This document shows, piece after piece, positions 23,610 to 32,067 of a stretch of DNA of 52,854 nt; position 1 is the first letter of the stretch, and each line of letters opens with the position of its first letter. The stretch is from NCBI GenBank assembly GCA_046262935.1, contig JBHELT010000076.1, positions 1 through 52,854 on the forward strand, in the 5' to 3' direction. The stretch comes from JBHELT01 sp046262935. GTDB lineage: Bacteria; Actinomycetota; CADDZG01; JAHWKV01. The position numbers were made by a program, and so were the translations under genes. The notes beneath the pieces are model-generated. The model was not told the origin of the DNA, ran no database searches, and saw only the letters and a program-made list of their open reading frames with translations.

Positions 23610-24305
23610 CTAGATCGGTGGCCAAGGGTACGCCCGGCCCCCAGAGGGGGCCGGATAAACCCCAAGACCGATCACCATCGACAAGCGGGACCTAAATGCC
23701 TCGATCTCAGCAGGCGAAAGCAGGTCACGAAGACCAGCGACAACCTCGGCGTCGAATCGCGCGCATAGACCCGCCACCGCATCGATGTCGTCCTTTTCGA
23801 ACGGCTCTCCAACGAAGTCCCAAAGCACCGTTCGCAGTTTGGGGACTTCGTGGAAACAGATCCCATGGTCAACTCCCCATATCTTTGAAGTCGGGTCCAA
23901 CAGAACATGGCCAGCCTTGCGATCGGCGTTGTTGCAGATGATGTCGAACAGCGCCATCTGCTTGAGAGCGAGCCGATGTGAATCGATCAGGTCGAATGCT
24001 GTGGCAGAAAGATCATGTTCCATGAATTCTTGGACGAGGCCAAGACCCATAGGACCTTCTCGGATGATGCTCTGCGGGATGAAATCCCAACCCATCATCT
24101 GAGCCACCTTGTAGGCGGCAACCTCCCTTAAACAAAGGGTCCCGTCGGGGAAATCCCAAAGAGGAGCCTCGCCCCGCCGAGGTTTGTAGATGACCAAGAT
24201 CTTGTTCGCGCCCAGGTCTAATTCAGCTAAGAAAGTGTAGTTCGAGGCGTCTTGGATCAGTCCGATGACTTCGATCTCTCCGGTGGACAGGTCAAGCACC
24301 GACAT
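23610..24305 (-). CDS. SCO1664-family protein (PI3/4-kinase-like fold)
   Basis: Belongs to an actinobacterial family of unknown function that looks like an atypical lipid/protein kinase. Visible are KILVIYKPRRGEAPLWDFP (ATP-lysine region, near residue 38), a conserved WDFIPQSIIREGPMG, the catalytic-loop-like FDIICNNADRKAGHVLLD (near residue 120) and the metal-binding-like WGVDHGICFH (near 145). It is 231 residues. It follows DUF3090 by 12 bases and the phosphatase before it, the usual partner trio. From memory, mshC commonly adjoins these genes in other actinobacteria; here an acyl-CoA synthetase follows instead. Confidence 0.9.
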   Translation of the reverse strand: MSVLDLSTGEIEVIGLIQDASNYTFLAELDLGANKILVIYKPRRGEAPLWDFPDGTLCLREVAAYKVAQMMGWDFIPQSIIREGPMGLGLVQEFMEHDLSATAFDLIDSHRLALKQMALFDIICNNADRKAGHVLLDPTSKIWGVDHGICFHEVPKLRTVLWDFVGEPFEKDDIDAVAGLCARFDAEVVAGLRDLLSPAEIEAFRSRLSMVIGLGVYPAPSGGRAYPWPPI

Positions 24306-24317
24306 GGGCCTTCAGTT

Positions 24318-24884
24318 TCAACCGATCCCGGACTTATGACCGTTCGTTGCGAAGCATTTATGGTCCTTTTCCATCGGCAAACCACAAAGCGGACACAGCG
24401 GTCTGCCCTGCGTAACGCACGTCATCGCTTGCGTCCATATCAGCCCCAGTTGAGCGAAGGTCACCCAGAACCTGGCCTCAGAACCCGGTCCCTGGTCTAA
24501 GGAATCTTCCTCATCCTGGTCGATCATGGAGTCGGTCAGTTCGTCGCATTCGAGTGCAACCATCTCAAGGGATGTGTCGTAGAGAAGATCCAATCTTCCT
24601 ATACGCCAGGCTGGTTCGTCTTCTTCGAAGTCAGCGGGGGGCACCGACGCTTCCTCTCCCTCGGCCAAAGCGCGAACGATCTGTCGAGCAAGAGATTGCT
24701 GTCCCGCCGCAAGCAGCAGTTGGTAGATCCGCTCGCTGAGATCGAGGACCTGGATCTTCTCGCATACGAGCGTGATGATCTGATCACCCGACCGAGCCTG
24801 GATCAAGAAGGTTCTCTGCCCAGGGTCGCCGACCGCGCCGATGTTGATGCGATCGACCGAGTGAAATTCGATCTCGTCGTTCAA
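24318..24884 (-). CDS. DUF3090 family protein
   Basis: A 188-residue actinobacterial conserved protein. The N-terminal IEFHSVDRINIGAVGDPGQR, the GDQIITLVCEKIQVLDLSER segment and the C-terminal zinc-knuckle-like CPLCGLPMEKDHKCFATNGH mark the family. Its function is unknown. The ATG overlaps the stop of the upstream phosphatase gene (ATGA), and SCO1664-family protein follows closely, so the trio is co-translated. The tail presumably binds a metal through two CxxC/CxxxH-like ligands; this is read from the spacing only. Confidence 0.93.
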   Translation of the reverse strand: MNDEIEFHSVDRINIGAVGDPGQRTFLIQARSGDQIITLVCEKIQVLDLSERIYQLLLAAGQQSLARQIVRALAEGEEASVPPADFEEDEPAWRIGRLDLLYDTSLEMVALECDELTDSMIDQDEEDSLDQGPGSEARFWVTFAQLGLIWTQAMTCVTQGRPLCPLCGLPMEKDHKCFATNGHKSGIG

Positions 24885-25516
24885 ACCTTGGACCTCGCCT
24901 GTTTGGATCTTTGCACGATCTCAGCCAGACCATCGCCCTCGGCAAGCTTCAACAAACGGGCTTGCCCTTCGCCGAGTTGCATCACCGTAGCGGTTGCTGG
25001 CCATACCGAGATGCGGTCGTAAAGGTCGAGCGCGAGGCCGAGATATCCAGCGACCAAGATCCTGATCATGTCTGCATGCGAAAACACCAGGACCACCTTG
25101 CCTTGTTTCTTGGTTCTGATGGCCTCGATCGCTCGCATGCCCCTTACCTGGGCCTCTCGGATCGTCTCGCCACCTGGAAACCTGAAATCGGCAGGACGCG
25201 ACTTCAACTGTTTCCATGCTTTGGTCTTATAAAGCGAAGCTAACGAGCGGCCTTCCCATTGTCCGTACTTGATCTCGCCGAGGTCCTCGAGGATGGTCGC
25301 CGACATATCGCGTCCTTGCAAGATGATCTCCGCTGTCTGAACGCAACGCTCGAGCGGGCTTGTGAAGGCTGCATCGATCTTGATGTCAGACAGCCGAGCC
25401 GCAGTCGCTTTGGCTTGTTCGCGCCCCTCGTCTGACAAGTTGATGCCAGGCAGCCACCCCGAAAGTTTCTTACCAGTCATCGGTGTAAGCGCGTGGCGAA
25501 CAAGGATCAATAGCAT
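24881..25516 (-). CDS. histidine phosphatase family protein (MSMEG_4193 type)
   Basis: A phosphoglycerate-mutase-like phosphatase of 211 residues. The phosphohistidine motif reads LVRHALTPMTG rather than the usual RHG. The second half has TSPLERCVQTAEII, ILEDLGEIKYGQWEGRSLA and the late histidine in VLVFSHADMIR. The ATG at 25516 is directly abutted by AGGGG; a TTG two codons later would have better spacing. The structured RNA copy B ends 20 bases upstream in sense orientation, and AGGGG is complementary to the CCCCT of its closing helix. It is the first gene of the trio with DUF3090 and SCO1664. Confidence 0.9.
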   Translation of the reverse strand: MLLILVRHALTPMTGKKLSGWLPGINLSDEGREQAKATAARLSDIKIDAAFTSPLERCVQTAEIILQGRDMSATILEDLGEIKYGQWEGRSLASLYKTKAWKQLKSRPADFRFPGGETIREAQVRGMRAIEAIRTKKQGKVVLVFSHADMIRILVAGYLGLALDLYDRISVWPATATVMQLGEGQARLLKLAEGDGLAEIVQRSKQARSKV

Positions 25517-25536
25517 CCCCTAGGTATATCGCGTTT

Positions 25537-25612
25537 TTACTTCAGGGGTTTCGCAGCTTCTGGCGCGCGAGGGTCTGCGTCGAGCGGGGGCTGCTACACC
25601 TCCGAACCCCCG
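25537..25612 (-). ncRNA. structured RNA leader element, copy B (upstream of the phosphatase/DUF3090/SCO1664 operon)
   Basis: Second copy of the element at 14605-14682, on the opposite strand. P1 pairs 25611-25605 (GGGGGTT) with 25550-25544 (AACCCCT); P2 pairs GCAGC at 25594-25590 with GCTGC at 25557-25553. P3 is CGC-U-CGA with UCG-C-GCG, unrelated in sequence to copy A but pairing. The downstream AGGGG before the phosphatase start could pair with CCCCT of P1, a possible switch between aptamer formation and Shine-Dalgarno masking. Its internal loops match copy A apart from a single R position. Confidence 0.7.
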
Positions 25613-25651
25613 GTTCTTCGCCATGGGGTCCCGAGGCGAGCGGGCGGCGGA

Positions 25652-25664
25652 TAGTATCTGTGCA
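25652..25664 (+). promoter_or_regulatory. putative -10 element, leaderless start of fumC
   Basis: TAGTAT followed by 6 bases and the fumC ATG; no ribosome-binding sequence is present. It has the same layout as the CBS, P-loop kinase and 32.7-kb genes. Confidence 0.45.
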
Positions 25665-27076
25665 TGAGCGAATTTCGAGTCGAGAGTGACTCCATGGGAG
25701 AGGTTTCCGTCCCTAAAGATGCATATTTCGGGGCACAGACTCAGCGTGCGATCGACAACTTTCCCATCTCTGATTGGCGATTCGGCCGTCGCTTCATCAA
25801 AGCGATGGGACTGATCAAGTGGGCGGCTGCTAAGACGAACGAAAAGCTTGGGCTCATCGAGACTAGGGTCGCAGAAGCTGTGCGCGAAGCGGCGGATGAA
25901 GTTGCGCAGGGAAAACACGATGCGGCCTTTGCCATCGACATCTTCCAAACGGGCAGCGGCACCTCTACCAACATGAATGCCAACGAGGTCATCGCCAACC
26001 GCGCGATCGAGATTTTAGGCGGGGTACGGGGCTCAAAGGACCCTGTGCATCCCAATGATCACGTGAACAAGTGTCAGTCCTCGAACGACGTGATCCCGAC
26101 CGCAACCCACATCGCGGCCCTCATGGCCATCGGCGAAGAACTGATGCCCGGGCTCGAGGTGCTCAAGACCTCGCTAAGCGCCAAGGCCGCCCAGTTCGAT
26201 CACATCGTGAAATCGGGAAGGACGCATCTCATGGATGCGACCCCTGTAAGGCTTGGTCAGGAATTCGGCGGTTTCGCATCGCAGATCGAACATTCCATGG
26301 CACGCCTGGCCGGCACTTATCCGCATCTTTGCGAACTTGCATTGGGTGGGACCGCTGTCGGCACCGGGATCAGCGCGCACGAAGAGTTCGCCGCGCGCAC
26401 TATCCAGCACATCGCCGACCGAACGGGATTGCCTCTACAGGAAGCAACCGATCATTTCGAGGCGCAGAGTGCACGCGATGCGATCGTCGAGGTCTCCGGC
26501 GTCTTGAAAACGATCGCCGTTTCTGTTGCTCGGATCGCGAACGATCTGAGATGGATGGCATCGGGCCCCCGCACAGGGCTGGCCGAGATCAAACTTCCGT
26601 CGCTGCAACCCGGCTCGAGCATCATGCCTGGCAAGGTGAACCCTGTGATCAACGAAGCCGTGATACAAGTTGCCGCTCAGGTGATCGGCAACGATGCTGC
26701 GATCACGCTCGGGGGCCTTAGTAGTTACTTCGAACTGAACACCATGATGCCTCTCATGGCCCACGACATCTTGTTCAGCATAGAAACGCTCGGCAGGGCA
26801 GCGAATCTTCTTGCAACCAGATGCGTCGACGGCATCGAAGCCGATGAGAAACGGGTGGCGGAGACCCTTGGCAAAAGCCTCGTTATCGTAACGGCGTTGA
26901 TGCCATTGATCGGTTACGACACAGCAGCCGATGTTTCGAAAGAGGCTTATCGAACAGGCAAGAGCCTGCGCGCGATCGTACTGGAACGCGGTCTGCTTAC
27001 CGAGGCCCAAGTAGACGATGCGCTAAACGTCGATTCCATGACGCGCGGGGGCCTAACATCCGCCGGCGGTGAATGA
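25664..27076 (+). CDS. fumC: class II fumarate hydratase
   Basis: Interconverts fumarate and malate in the TCA cycle; an iron-free homotetramer. The 470-residue product has the N-terminal signature MGEVSVPKDAYFGAQTQRA, FQTGSGTSTNMNANEVIANR, the B-site-like HPNDHVNKCQSSNDVIPTA, TPVRLGQEFGG and the superfamily signature GSSIMPGKVNPVINEAV, whose catalytic serine lies in the flexible SSIMPGKVN loop (near residue 325). Aspartase and argininosuccinate lyase relatives are excluded by the HPNDHVN form. It is divergent from the phosphatase operon and followed closely by the FIST gene. Confidence 0.96.
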   Translation: MSEFRVESDSMGEVSVPKDAYFGAQTQRAIDNFPISDWRFGRRFIKAMGLIKWAAAKTNEKLGLIETRVAEAVREAADEVAQGKHDAAFAIDIFQTGSGTSTNMNANEVIANRAIEILGGVRGSKDPVHPNDHVNKCQSSNDVIPTATHIAALMAIGEELMPGLEVLKTSLSAKAAQFDHIVKSGRTHLMDATPVRLGQEFGGFASQIEHSMARLAGTYPHLCELALGGTAVGTGISAHEEFAARTIQHIADRTGLPLQEATDHFEAQSARDAIVEVSGVLKTIAVSVARIANDLRWMASGPRTGLAEIKLPSLQPGSSIMPGKVNPVINEAVIQVAAQVIGNDAAITLGGLSSYFELNTMMPLMAHDILFSIETLGRAANLLATRCVDGIEADEKRVAETLGKSLVIVTALMPLIGYDTAADVSKEAYRTGKSLRAIVLERGLLTEAQVDDALNVDSMTRGGLTSAGGE

Positions 27077-27091
27077 GACGGGGCAAAACTC

Positions 27092-28252
27092 CTGAATATC
27101 TCCGCCGCGCTATCGACCGATCATTCAAGCGCAGATGCCGGCGAACAAGTCGCAGCTGAAGCGCTTGAGGCACTGCAGGGTTCGCCCCGTTTGGCGGTCA
27201 TCTTCTTCTCACGTCATCACTTGCCAACTGTCGAGGAACTGCTCTCGCCTATCATCAGCACACTGGATGGCTGTTCGCTCATCGGTTGCACGTCCGACAC
27301 GATCATCGGAGACACTCGCGAAGTTGAAGAAGGGCCAGCGGTTTCGCTGTGGTTGGCCGACCTCGGCACGATCGCCCTGCAGCCTTTCCACATGCATCTT
27401 GAAGATACCCCCGACGGACAGGCGATCGTGGGTTTCCCGCTTATCGCGAGCGGCATGGAGGCGGCCATATTGATGGCCGACCCATTCACTTTTCCAACCC
27501 AGGTTTTCCTTTCGAGCATCAACCAAGACCACCCCGGTCTGCCGGTTATCGGTGGCATGGCGAGTGGAGCATCGCGCGCCGGTGACAATCTGCTCGTTTT
27601 CAACAACGAGGTCAGAACCTACGGCGCGGTGGGAGCGTTGATCGGAATCGGGGCAGGAGTCACGCCCCTCGTCTCACAAGGCTGCAAGCCCATCGGCGAC
27701 ACCTTCACGATCACGGGAGCACATGGAAACGTGATCTTCGAACTCGGCGGCAAACCTCCTGTGGAACGACTCAGGCAAACCCTGTCGCAACTTTCTCCCG
27801 ACGATGCCGCCCTCGTGCATCATGGGATCAATATCGGGATCGTTATCGATGAGAAAGAGACGGAACTTCTGCCGGGCGACTTCTTGGTGCGCGCCGTTAT
27901 GCACGCCAACACTGAATCTGGTCACATGGTGATCGGCGACAATGTTCAGGTCGGGCAATCGGTGCAGTTTCAACTGCGCGACGCCGACTCGGCTGGCTCG
28001 GAACTCGACTTCCTGATCGAAGCCTATGCCGACTCATCGGCGAGCGATGTCAAGGGAGCCCTGATTTTCAGTTGCAACGGTCGCGGGACCGGGATGTTTT
28101 CGATACCCAACCATGATGTAACGACCCTCGATGCAGTATTGGGCCCTCTTCCCACAGCAGGTATGTTCTGCGCCGGAGAGATCGGGCCGATCGGATCGCG
28201 CAATTACGTACACGGGTTCACCGCCAGCATCGCTTTATTCACCCAGCGCTAG
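27092..28252 (+). CDS. FIST-domain signal-transduction protein (start unusual or frameshifted)
   Basis: FIST N and C domains are sensory modules thought to bind small ligands such as amino acids. The chain shows LIGCTSDTIIGDTREVEEGP, VIGGMASGASRAGDNLLVF, GAVGALIGIG and a C-terminal CNGRGTGMFS then GMFCAGEIGPIGS. The homologous N-terminus (NISAALSTDHSSADAG) lies upstream of the first ordinary start (TTG 27191), but the in-frame region back to 27077 holds no ATG, GTG or TTG. A CTG at 27092 would fit, with GGGG 8 bases before it. Alternatively, an ATG at 27073 overlapping the fumC stop would be in frame if the AAAA at 27085-27088 had one A fewer. Confidence 0.85.
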   Translation: MNISAALSTDHSSADAGEQVAAEALEALQGSPRLAVIFFSRHHLPTVEELLSPIISTLDGCSLIGCTSDTIIGDTREVEEGPAVSLWLADLGTIALQPFHMHLEDTPDGQAIVGFPLIASGMEAAILMADPFTFPTQVFLSSINQDHPGLPVIGGMASGASRAGDNLLVFNNEVRTYGAVGALIGIGAGVTPLVSQGCKPIGDTFTITGAHGNVIFELGGKPPVERLRQTLSQLSPDDAALVHHGINIGIVIDEKETELLPGDFLVRAVMHANTESGHMVIGDNVQVGQSVQFQLRDADSAGSELDFLIEAYADSSASDVKGALIFSCNGRGTGMFSIPNHDVTTLDAVLGPLPTAGMFCAGEIGPIGSRNYVHGFTASIALFTQR

Positions 28253-28518
28253 TCGGGCCAGTCTTTCTTTTTCTCGGGTGTGCCGAATAGTTCCTCTAGG
28301 GATCCGTCTTGTTTGGGGGGCTGCAAGTCTTCGAGCGTTCGCTTGCCCGAAAGATCTCCGGCCGCATCCAAAACTTCGTCTAGCGTCTTTCGCGCGGCCC
28401 CCTCGAGTCGGATCCTGATGGCTGCCAGAACCGATGCGTTCTCATCTGAAAGACCTTGATTCCGGTTGATCTCGGCCAGGGCCTCCTCGGCCCTTCGCAG
28501 AAGGTCCTCGTCGCCCAT
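28249..28518 (-). CDS. small conserved hypothetical protein
   Basis: An 89-residue acidic, helical protein beginning MGDEDLLRRAEEALAEI, with an Ala/Glu/Arg-rich middle (IRIRLEGAARKTLDEVLDAA) and a disordered tail of Pro, Lys and Asp. The start is the ATG at 28518, two bases after the stop of the upstream kinase gene, so it is co-transcribed with it. Its stop codon and that of the convergent FIST gene share a CTAG palindrome. I do not recognise a family. Confidence 0.65.
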   Translation of the reverse strand: MGDEDLLRRAEEALAEINRNQGLSDENASVLAAIRIRLEGAARKTLDEVLDAAGDLSGKRTLEDLQPPKQDGSLEELFGTPEKKKDWPD

Positions 28519-28520
28519 GG

Positions 28521-29057
28521 TCAGTCTCGCAACTCGCTTTCGATCTGCTCCATACGCTCCTCGATGGTGCCTTTCACCGTTGTACATTCCAGGTCATGGG
28601 CTCTCAACAAGCCGATAAGTCGCTCATCGATCTCTTGCTGGAAGGCGGGATCATCGGGTCGCAGGCCATCAAGAACGATCGGGAATTCGATCGGCAGATA
28701 AAAGATGTGCGAGTAGTTACCTCGCAGTCGCCGCTCGGCGAGTTTCCTACATTCATCCCACAGGGCCATCTCCTTACGCCGGGGCTGATGGTCGAGAACC
28801 CAGCCCGCATAAGCCATCACGTCGATCAAAGAACGATCACCAACGAATTCATCGGTTGAGATCTCGTTGTTGTACTGCTTGAGGAAGATCAAAGACTCGG
28901 TCTCTGCAGTTGCGTCCTTATCTAGCTTGAATCCAAGTTCGACTACTTCGCGGGCAGTCTCAGGCAGCAGCGGCAACTCGAGTTTGCGCGCCAGCAACTC
29001 GGCCAGTGTTGTCTTGCCGGTCGAGAAACTGCCAACTATCGCGATCCGTCTACGCAT
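28521..29057 (-). CDS. P-loop ATPase/kinase (NadR-like AAA_28 type)
   Basis: A 178-residue nucleotide-binding protein. The Walker A motif IVGSFSTGKTTLAELLARKL is at the N-terminus, followed by LPETAREVVELGF, an aspartate in DEFVGDRSLIDVMAYAGW and a Walker-B-like IFYLPIEFP. This resembles the kinase half of NadR and related AAA_28 proteins. The ATG at 29057 is chosen because TATGAT lies exactly 6 bases upstream, a leaderless arrangement; the GTG at 29075 would be upstream of that element. The substrate is unknown, though a small nucleoside or phospholipid-like substrate is typical for the fold. Confidence 0.82.
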   Translation of the reverse strand: MRRRIAIVGSFSTGKTTLAELLARKLELPLLPETAREVVELGFKLDKDATAETESLIFLKQYNNEISTDEFVGDRSLIDVMAYAGWVLDHQPRRKEMALWDECRKLAERRLRGNYSHIFYLPIEFPIVLDGLRPDDPAFQQEIDERLIGLLRAHDLECTTVKGTIEERMEQIESELRD

Positions 29058-29069
29058 CCGCTCATCATA
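29057..29069 (-). promoter_or_regulatory. putative -10 element, leaderless start of the P-loop kinase gene
   Basis: TATGAT (29069-29064) followed by 6 bases and the ATG at 29057 on the minus strand. It is close to the sigma-70 consensus TATAAT. Confidence 0.45.
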
Positions 29070-29181
29070 TTTCACGCGCCAAGCCGAAGGTCTCGTGGTG
29101 ATCGCTTGAACCCCGCCGATCCGAGAGGGGAGGCCCTATGAATCATTCGCATCCGCCGATAACCCACCCGATCAAGATAGT

Positions 29182-29210
29182 TTGGTAAACTAATTAGTGT
29201 TCCTAACTAT
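29182..29210 (+). promoter_or_regulatory. AT-rich promoter/operator region upstream of acnA
   Basis: TTGGTA (29182-29187) and TAACTAT (from 29204) form a possible -35/-10 pair with 16 bases between. The perfect palindrome ACTAATTAGT (29189-29198) sits in the spacer and could be an operator. The AT-rich block stands out from its surroundings. The rest of the 220-base gap shows nothing else I can name. Confidence 0.35.
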
Positions 29211-29277
29211 TATCGATTAGCCCTCATACAGTTACGGGAGTAAGAATGGGGGCCCGAGAAATGAAAGAAGGTCCGAG

Positions 29278-32067
29278 ATGAGCACCGATGACTTCGAGGC
29301 CGGCCTAGGCACCAGATCGACGCTCGCGATCAAAGGCGATGCTTCGCAAGACTCGGTCGCATATTTCAGCCTCCCGAAACTGGCCGAGAGCACCGCCACT
29401 GATCTCGACCTGCTGCCGCACACCGTCAAGATCCTGCTCGAAAACCTGCTTCGCCGGGCCGGGGGCCGGGACGTCTCAGAGGCCGACGTGAGGTCGCTTG
29501 CCACCTGGCCGGCGGCGGACCCACAGGCCTCACTCGCTTTCATGCCCGGCCGCGTGCTGATGCAGGACTTCACTGGAGTGCCAGCCGTGGTTGACCTGGC
29601 GGCACTTCGCAGCGCCATAAGCCGCGCTGGTGGGGACCCAAACTCAGTGAATCCTTTCGTGCCCGTCGACCTGATCATCGATCACTCTGTGATGGTTGAT
29701 CGTTTCGGGACACCAGATGCCTATAGGAGCAATATCGATTGGGAGTATCGCCGCAACGCCGAGCGCTATGCATTATTGAGATGGGCGCAGCAGGCCTTCG
29801 ACGGATTCAGGGTCGTGCCCCCCGGCATGGGCATCTGCCATCAGGTGAACCTTGAATACCTCGGCAGGGTGGTCACCATCCTCGAAGGGGTCGCTTCGCC
29901 CGACACGCTCGTTGGAACCGACTCGCATACAACCATGATCAACGGTCTCGGAGTTCTCGGTTGGGGCGTTGGCGGTATCGAGGCAGAGGCAGCCATGCTC
30001 GGTCAGCCGATGTTCCTGACTCGACCGGTCGTCGTTGGGGTACGCACGGTTGGTGAACTTCCAACTGGCACAACCGCTACCGACTTGGTACTGACGTTCA
30101 CCCAGATGCTGAGGTCGCACGGAGTCGTTGGAAGGTTCGTCGAGTTCTTCGGTGATGGATTGTCTACGCTTTCGATCGCCGACCGCGCGACGCTATCGAA
30201 CATGTCCCCCGAATTCGGTGCGACAGCCACGCTTTTTCCGTGCGACAACAACACTCTTCGATATCTGAAGGACACTGGCCGAGCAGACGTGATCCAACTG
30301 GTTGAAACGTACACGAAAGAGCAACGTCTATTCCGCGCCGATGGGGACCCAGAGCCCACATTCTCAGAGGTTATAGACCTTGACCTTTCCAGTGTAGAGC
30401 CGAGTCTCGCCGGCCCCCGCCGTCCACAAGACCGCGTATCGTTGGGCGACGTTTGGGGTTCATTCGAAGAAGCGTTCGATGGCATAACCGCCACCGCCAA
30501 CAATAAGGAACTGTCTCGATTGGTAGCAGAGGGCGGGAACCCTGAAGGCGAAGACCCCGAGGCGGCCGTTGCTTCGAATGAGGTTCCTGCCCCGACGGGA
30601 CCACCAGATGTCGCCGGTTACGTTGGTAATGGAAGCGTCGTTATCGCGGCGATCACGAGTTGTACGAACACCTCCAACCCCTCGGTGATGATCGCCGCCG
30701 GACTGCTTGCGAAGAAAGCTATTGAAGCAGGGCTCACAACTCAACCTTGGGTGAAGACCTCGCTTGCACCAGGATCGCGCGTTGTCACCGACTACCTCGA
30801 AAAGGCGGGTTTGTTGGTATACCTCGACAAACTTGGCTTCAACCTAGTTGGCTACGGATGCACAACTTGCATCGGAAACTCGGGGGCGCATCTGGCAAAC
30901 GAGGACATCACATCAAGGGTCGACTCAGAGGATCTGGCCGTCGTCGCCGTTCTTTCGGGCAACCGCAACTTCGAAGGACGTATCCATCCGTTGGTCAAGG
31001 CTAGTTACCTCGCCTCTCCCCCTCTTTGTGTTGCGTATGCACTTGCGGGCACGGTCGAGATCGACCTCACCAAGGACCCCCTCGGCACTTCTCCGCAAGG
31101 CGACGAAGTGTTCCTGGCTGACATATGGCCAACGTCGCAGGAGATAGCAGAGCTTGTTGCATCTTCGATCTCTTCCGATCAGTTCACCCATGAGTACGGT
31201 CGGATCTTCGAGGGCGACGAGCACTGGCAGGAGATGGCGGCTCCAACTGGTCGCCTCTACGAATGGGACTCGGGTTCGACCTACGTTCAAGAGCCGCCCT
31301 ACTTCACGCAAACAACCATCGAGTTCCAACCCCCTGGCGACATCAACGATGCGCGCGTTCTCGTGCTGCTTGGCGATTCGGTTACAACCGATCACATCTC
31401 GCCCGCAGGATCGATAAAGGTCGACTCGCCTGCTGGCAGATATCTGCAAGAAAAGCAGGTCGAGCCCCAAGACTTCAACAGTTTCGGATCTCGACGGGGC
31501 AACCATGAGGTGATGATGCGAGGTACGTTCGGCAACATCCGCCTTAGGAACCGGATGGCCCCTGGGACCGAAGGGCCGTGGACCCAGCACCTGCCCGATG
31601 GCGAGACCATGAGCATCTACGACGCAGCCCTTCGATATCAGGCCGCTAAAGTCCCAACGATCGTTATCGCCGGCAAGGAATATGGCTCAGGCAGTTCGCG
31701 CGACTGGGCCGCTAAGGGGACCAGCCTGCTCGGAGTCAAGGCTGTGATCGCACAGACCTACGAGCGCATCCACAGAAGCAACCTGGTTGGCATGGGCGTG
31801 CTCCCCCTTCAGTTCTCGCCCGGTGACAGCGCAGAGGCCCTTGGCCTTTCCGGAGAGGAACTTTTCACCATAAAAGGGATCTCCACTAACATCAGGCCGA
31901 TGCAGTCGATGAGAGTGACCGCCGTGAAAAAAGACGGTTCCTCGATAGACTTCGATTGCACGGCGCGTATAGACGCTCCGGCAGAGGTTGATTATTACCT
32001 GAATGGGGGCATCCTCCAGATGGTATTGAGAGACCTTTTGACCGATTCAAACGGGAGGACGGATTGA
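29278..32067 (+). CDS. acnA: aconitate hydratase (AcnA type)
   Basis: Isomerises citrate to isocitrate via cis-aconitate using a [4Fe-4S] cluster. 929 residues. The N-terminal VPVDLIIDHSVMVDRFG, PPGMGICHQVNLEYLGRVV, VGTDSHTTMINGLGVLGWGV and GRFVEFFGDG are classical. The cluster cysteines are in ITSCTNTSNPSVMI and YGCTTCIGNSG. The swivel domain has LGDSVTTDHISPAGSI and AGKEYGSGSSRDWAAKG. A linker around residues 410-440 is rich in Glu, Gly and Pro and is longer than in E. coli AcnA. GAAGG precedes the ATG. The small acidic protein at its 3' end overlaps its stop codon. Confidence 0.97.
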   Translation: MSTDDFEAGLGTRSTLAIKGDASQDSVAYFSLPKLAESTATDLDLLPHTVKILLENLLRRAGGRDVSEADVRSLATWPAADPQASLAFMPGRVLMQDFTGVPAVVDLAALRSAISRAGGDPNSVNPFVPVDLIIDHSVMVDRFGTPDAYRSNIDWEYRRNAERYALLRWAQQAFDGFRVVPPGMGICHQVNLEYLGRVVTILEGVASPDTLVGTDSHTTMINGLGVLGWGVGGIEAEAAMLGQPMFLTRPVVVGVRTVGELPTGTTATDLVLTFTQMLRSHGVVGRFVEFFGDGLSTLSIADRATLSNMSPEFGATATLFPCDNNTLRYLKDTGRADVIQLVETYTKEQRLFRADGDPEPTFSEVIDLDLSSVEPSLAGPRRPQDRVSLGDVWGSFEEAFDGITATANNKELSRLVAEGGNPEGEDPEAAVASNEVPAPTGPPDVAGYVGNGSVVIAAITSCTNTSNPSVMIAAGLLAKKAIEAGLTTQPWVKTSLAPGSRVVTDYLEKAGLLVYLDKLGFNLVGYGCTTCIGNSGAHLANEDITSRVDSEDLAVVAVLSGNRNFEGRIHPLVKASYLASPPLCVAYALAGTVEIDLTKDPLGTSPQGDEVFLADIWPTSQEIAELVASSISSDQFTHEYGRIFEGDEHWQEMAAPTGRLYEWDSGSTYVQEPPYFTQTTIEFQPPGDINDARVLVLLGDSVTTDHISPAGSIKVDSPAGRYLQEKQVEPQDFNSFGSRRGNHEVMMRGTFGNIRLRNRMAPGTEGPWTQHLPDGETMSIYDAALRYQAAKVPTIVIAGKEYGSGSSRDWAAKGTSLLGVKAVIAQTYERIHRSNLVGMGVLPLQFSPGDSAEALGLSGEELFTIKGISTNIRPMQSMRVTAVKKDGSSIDFDCTARIDAPAEVDYYLNGGILQMVLRDLLTDSNGRTD

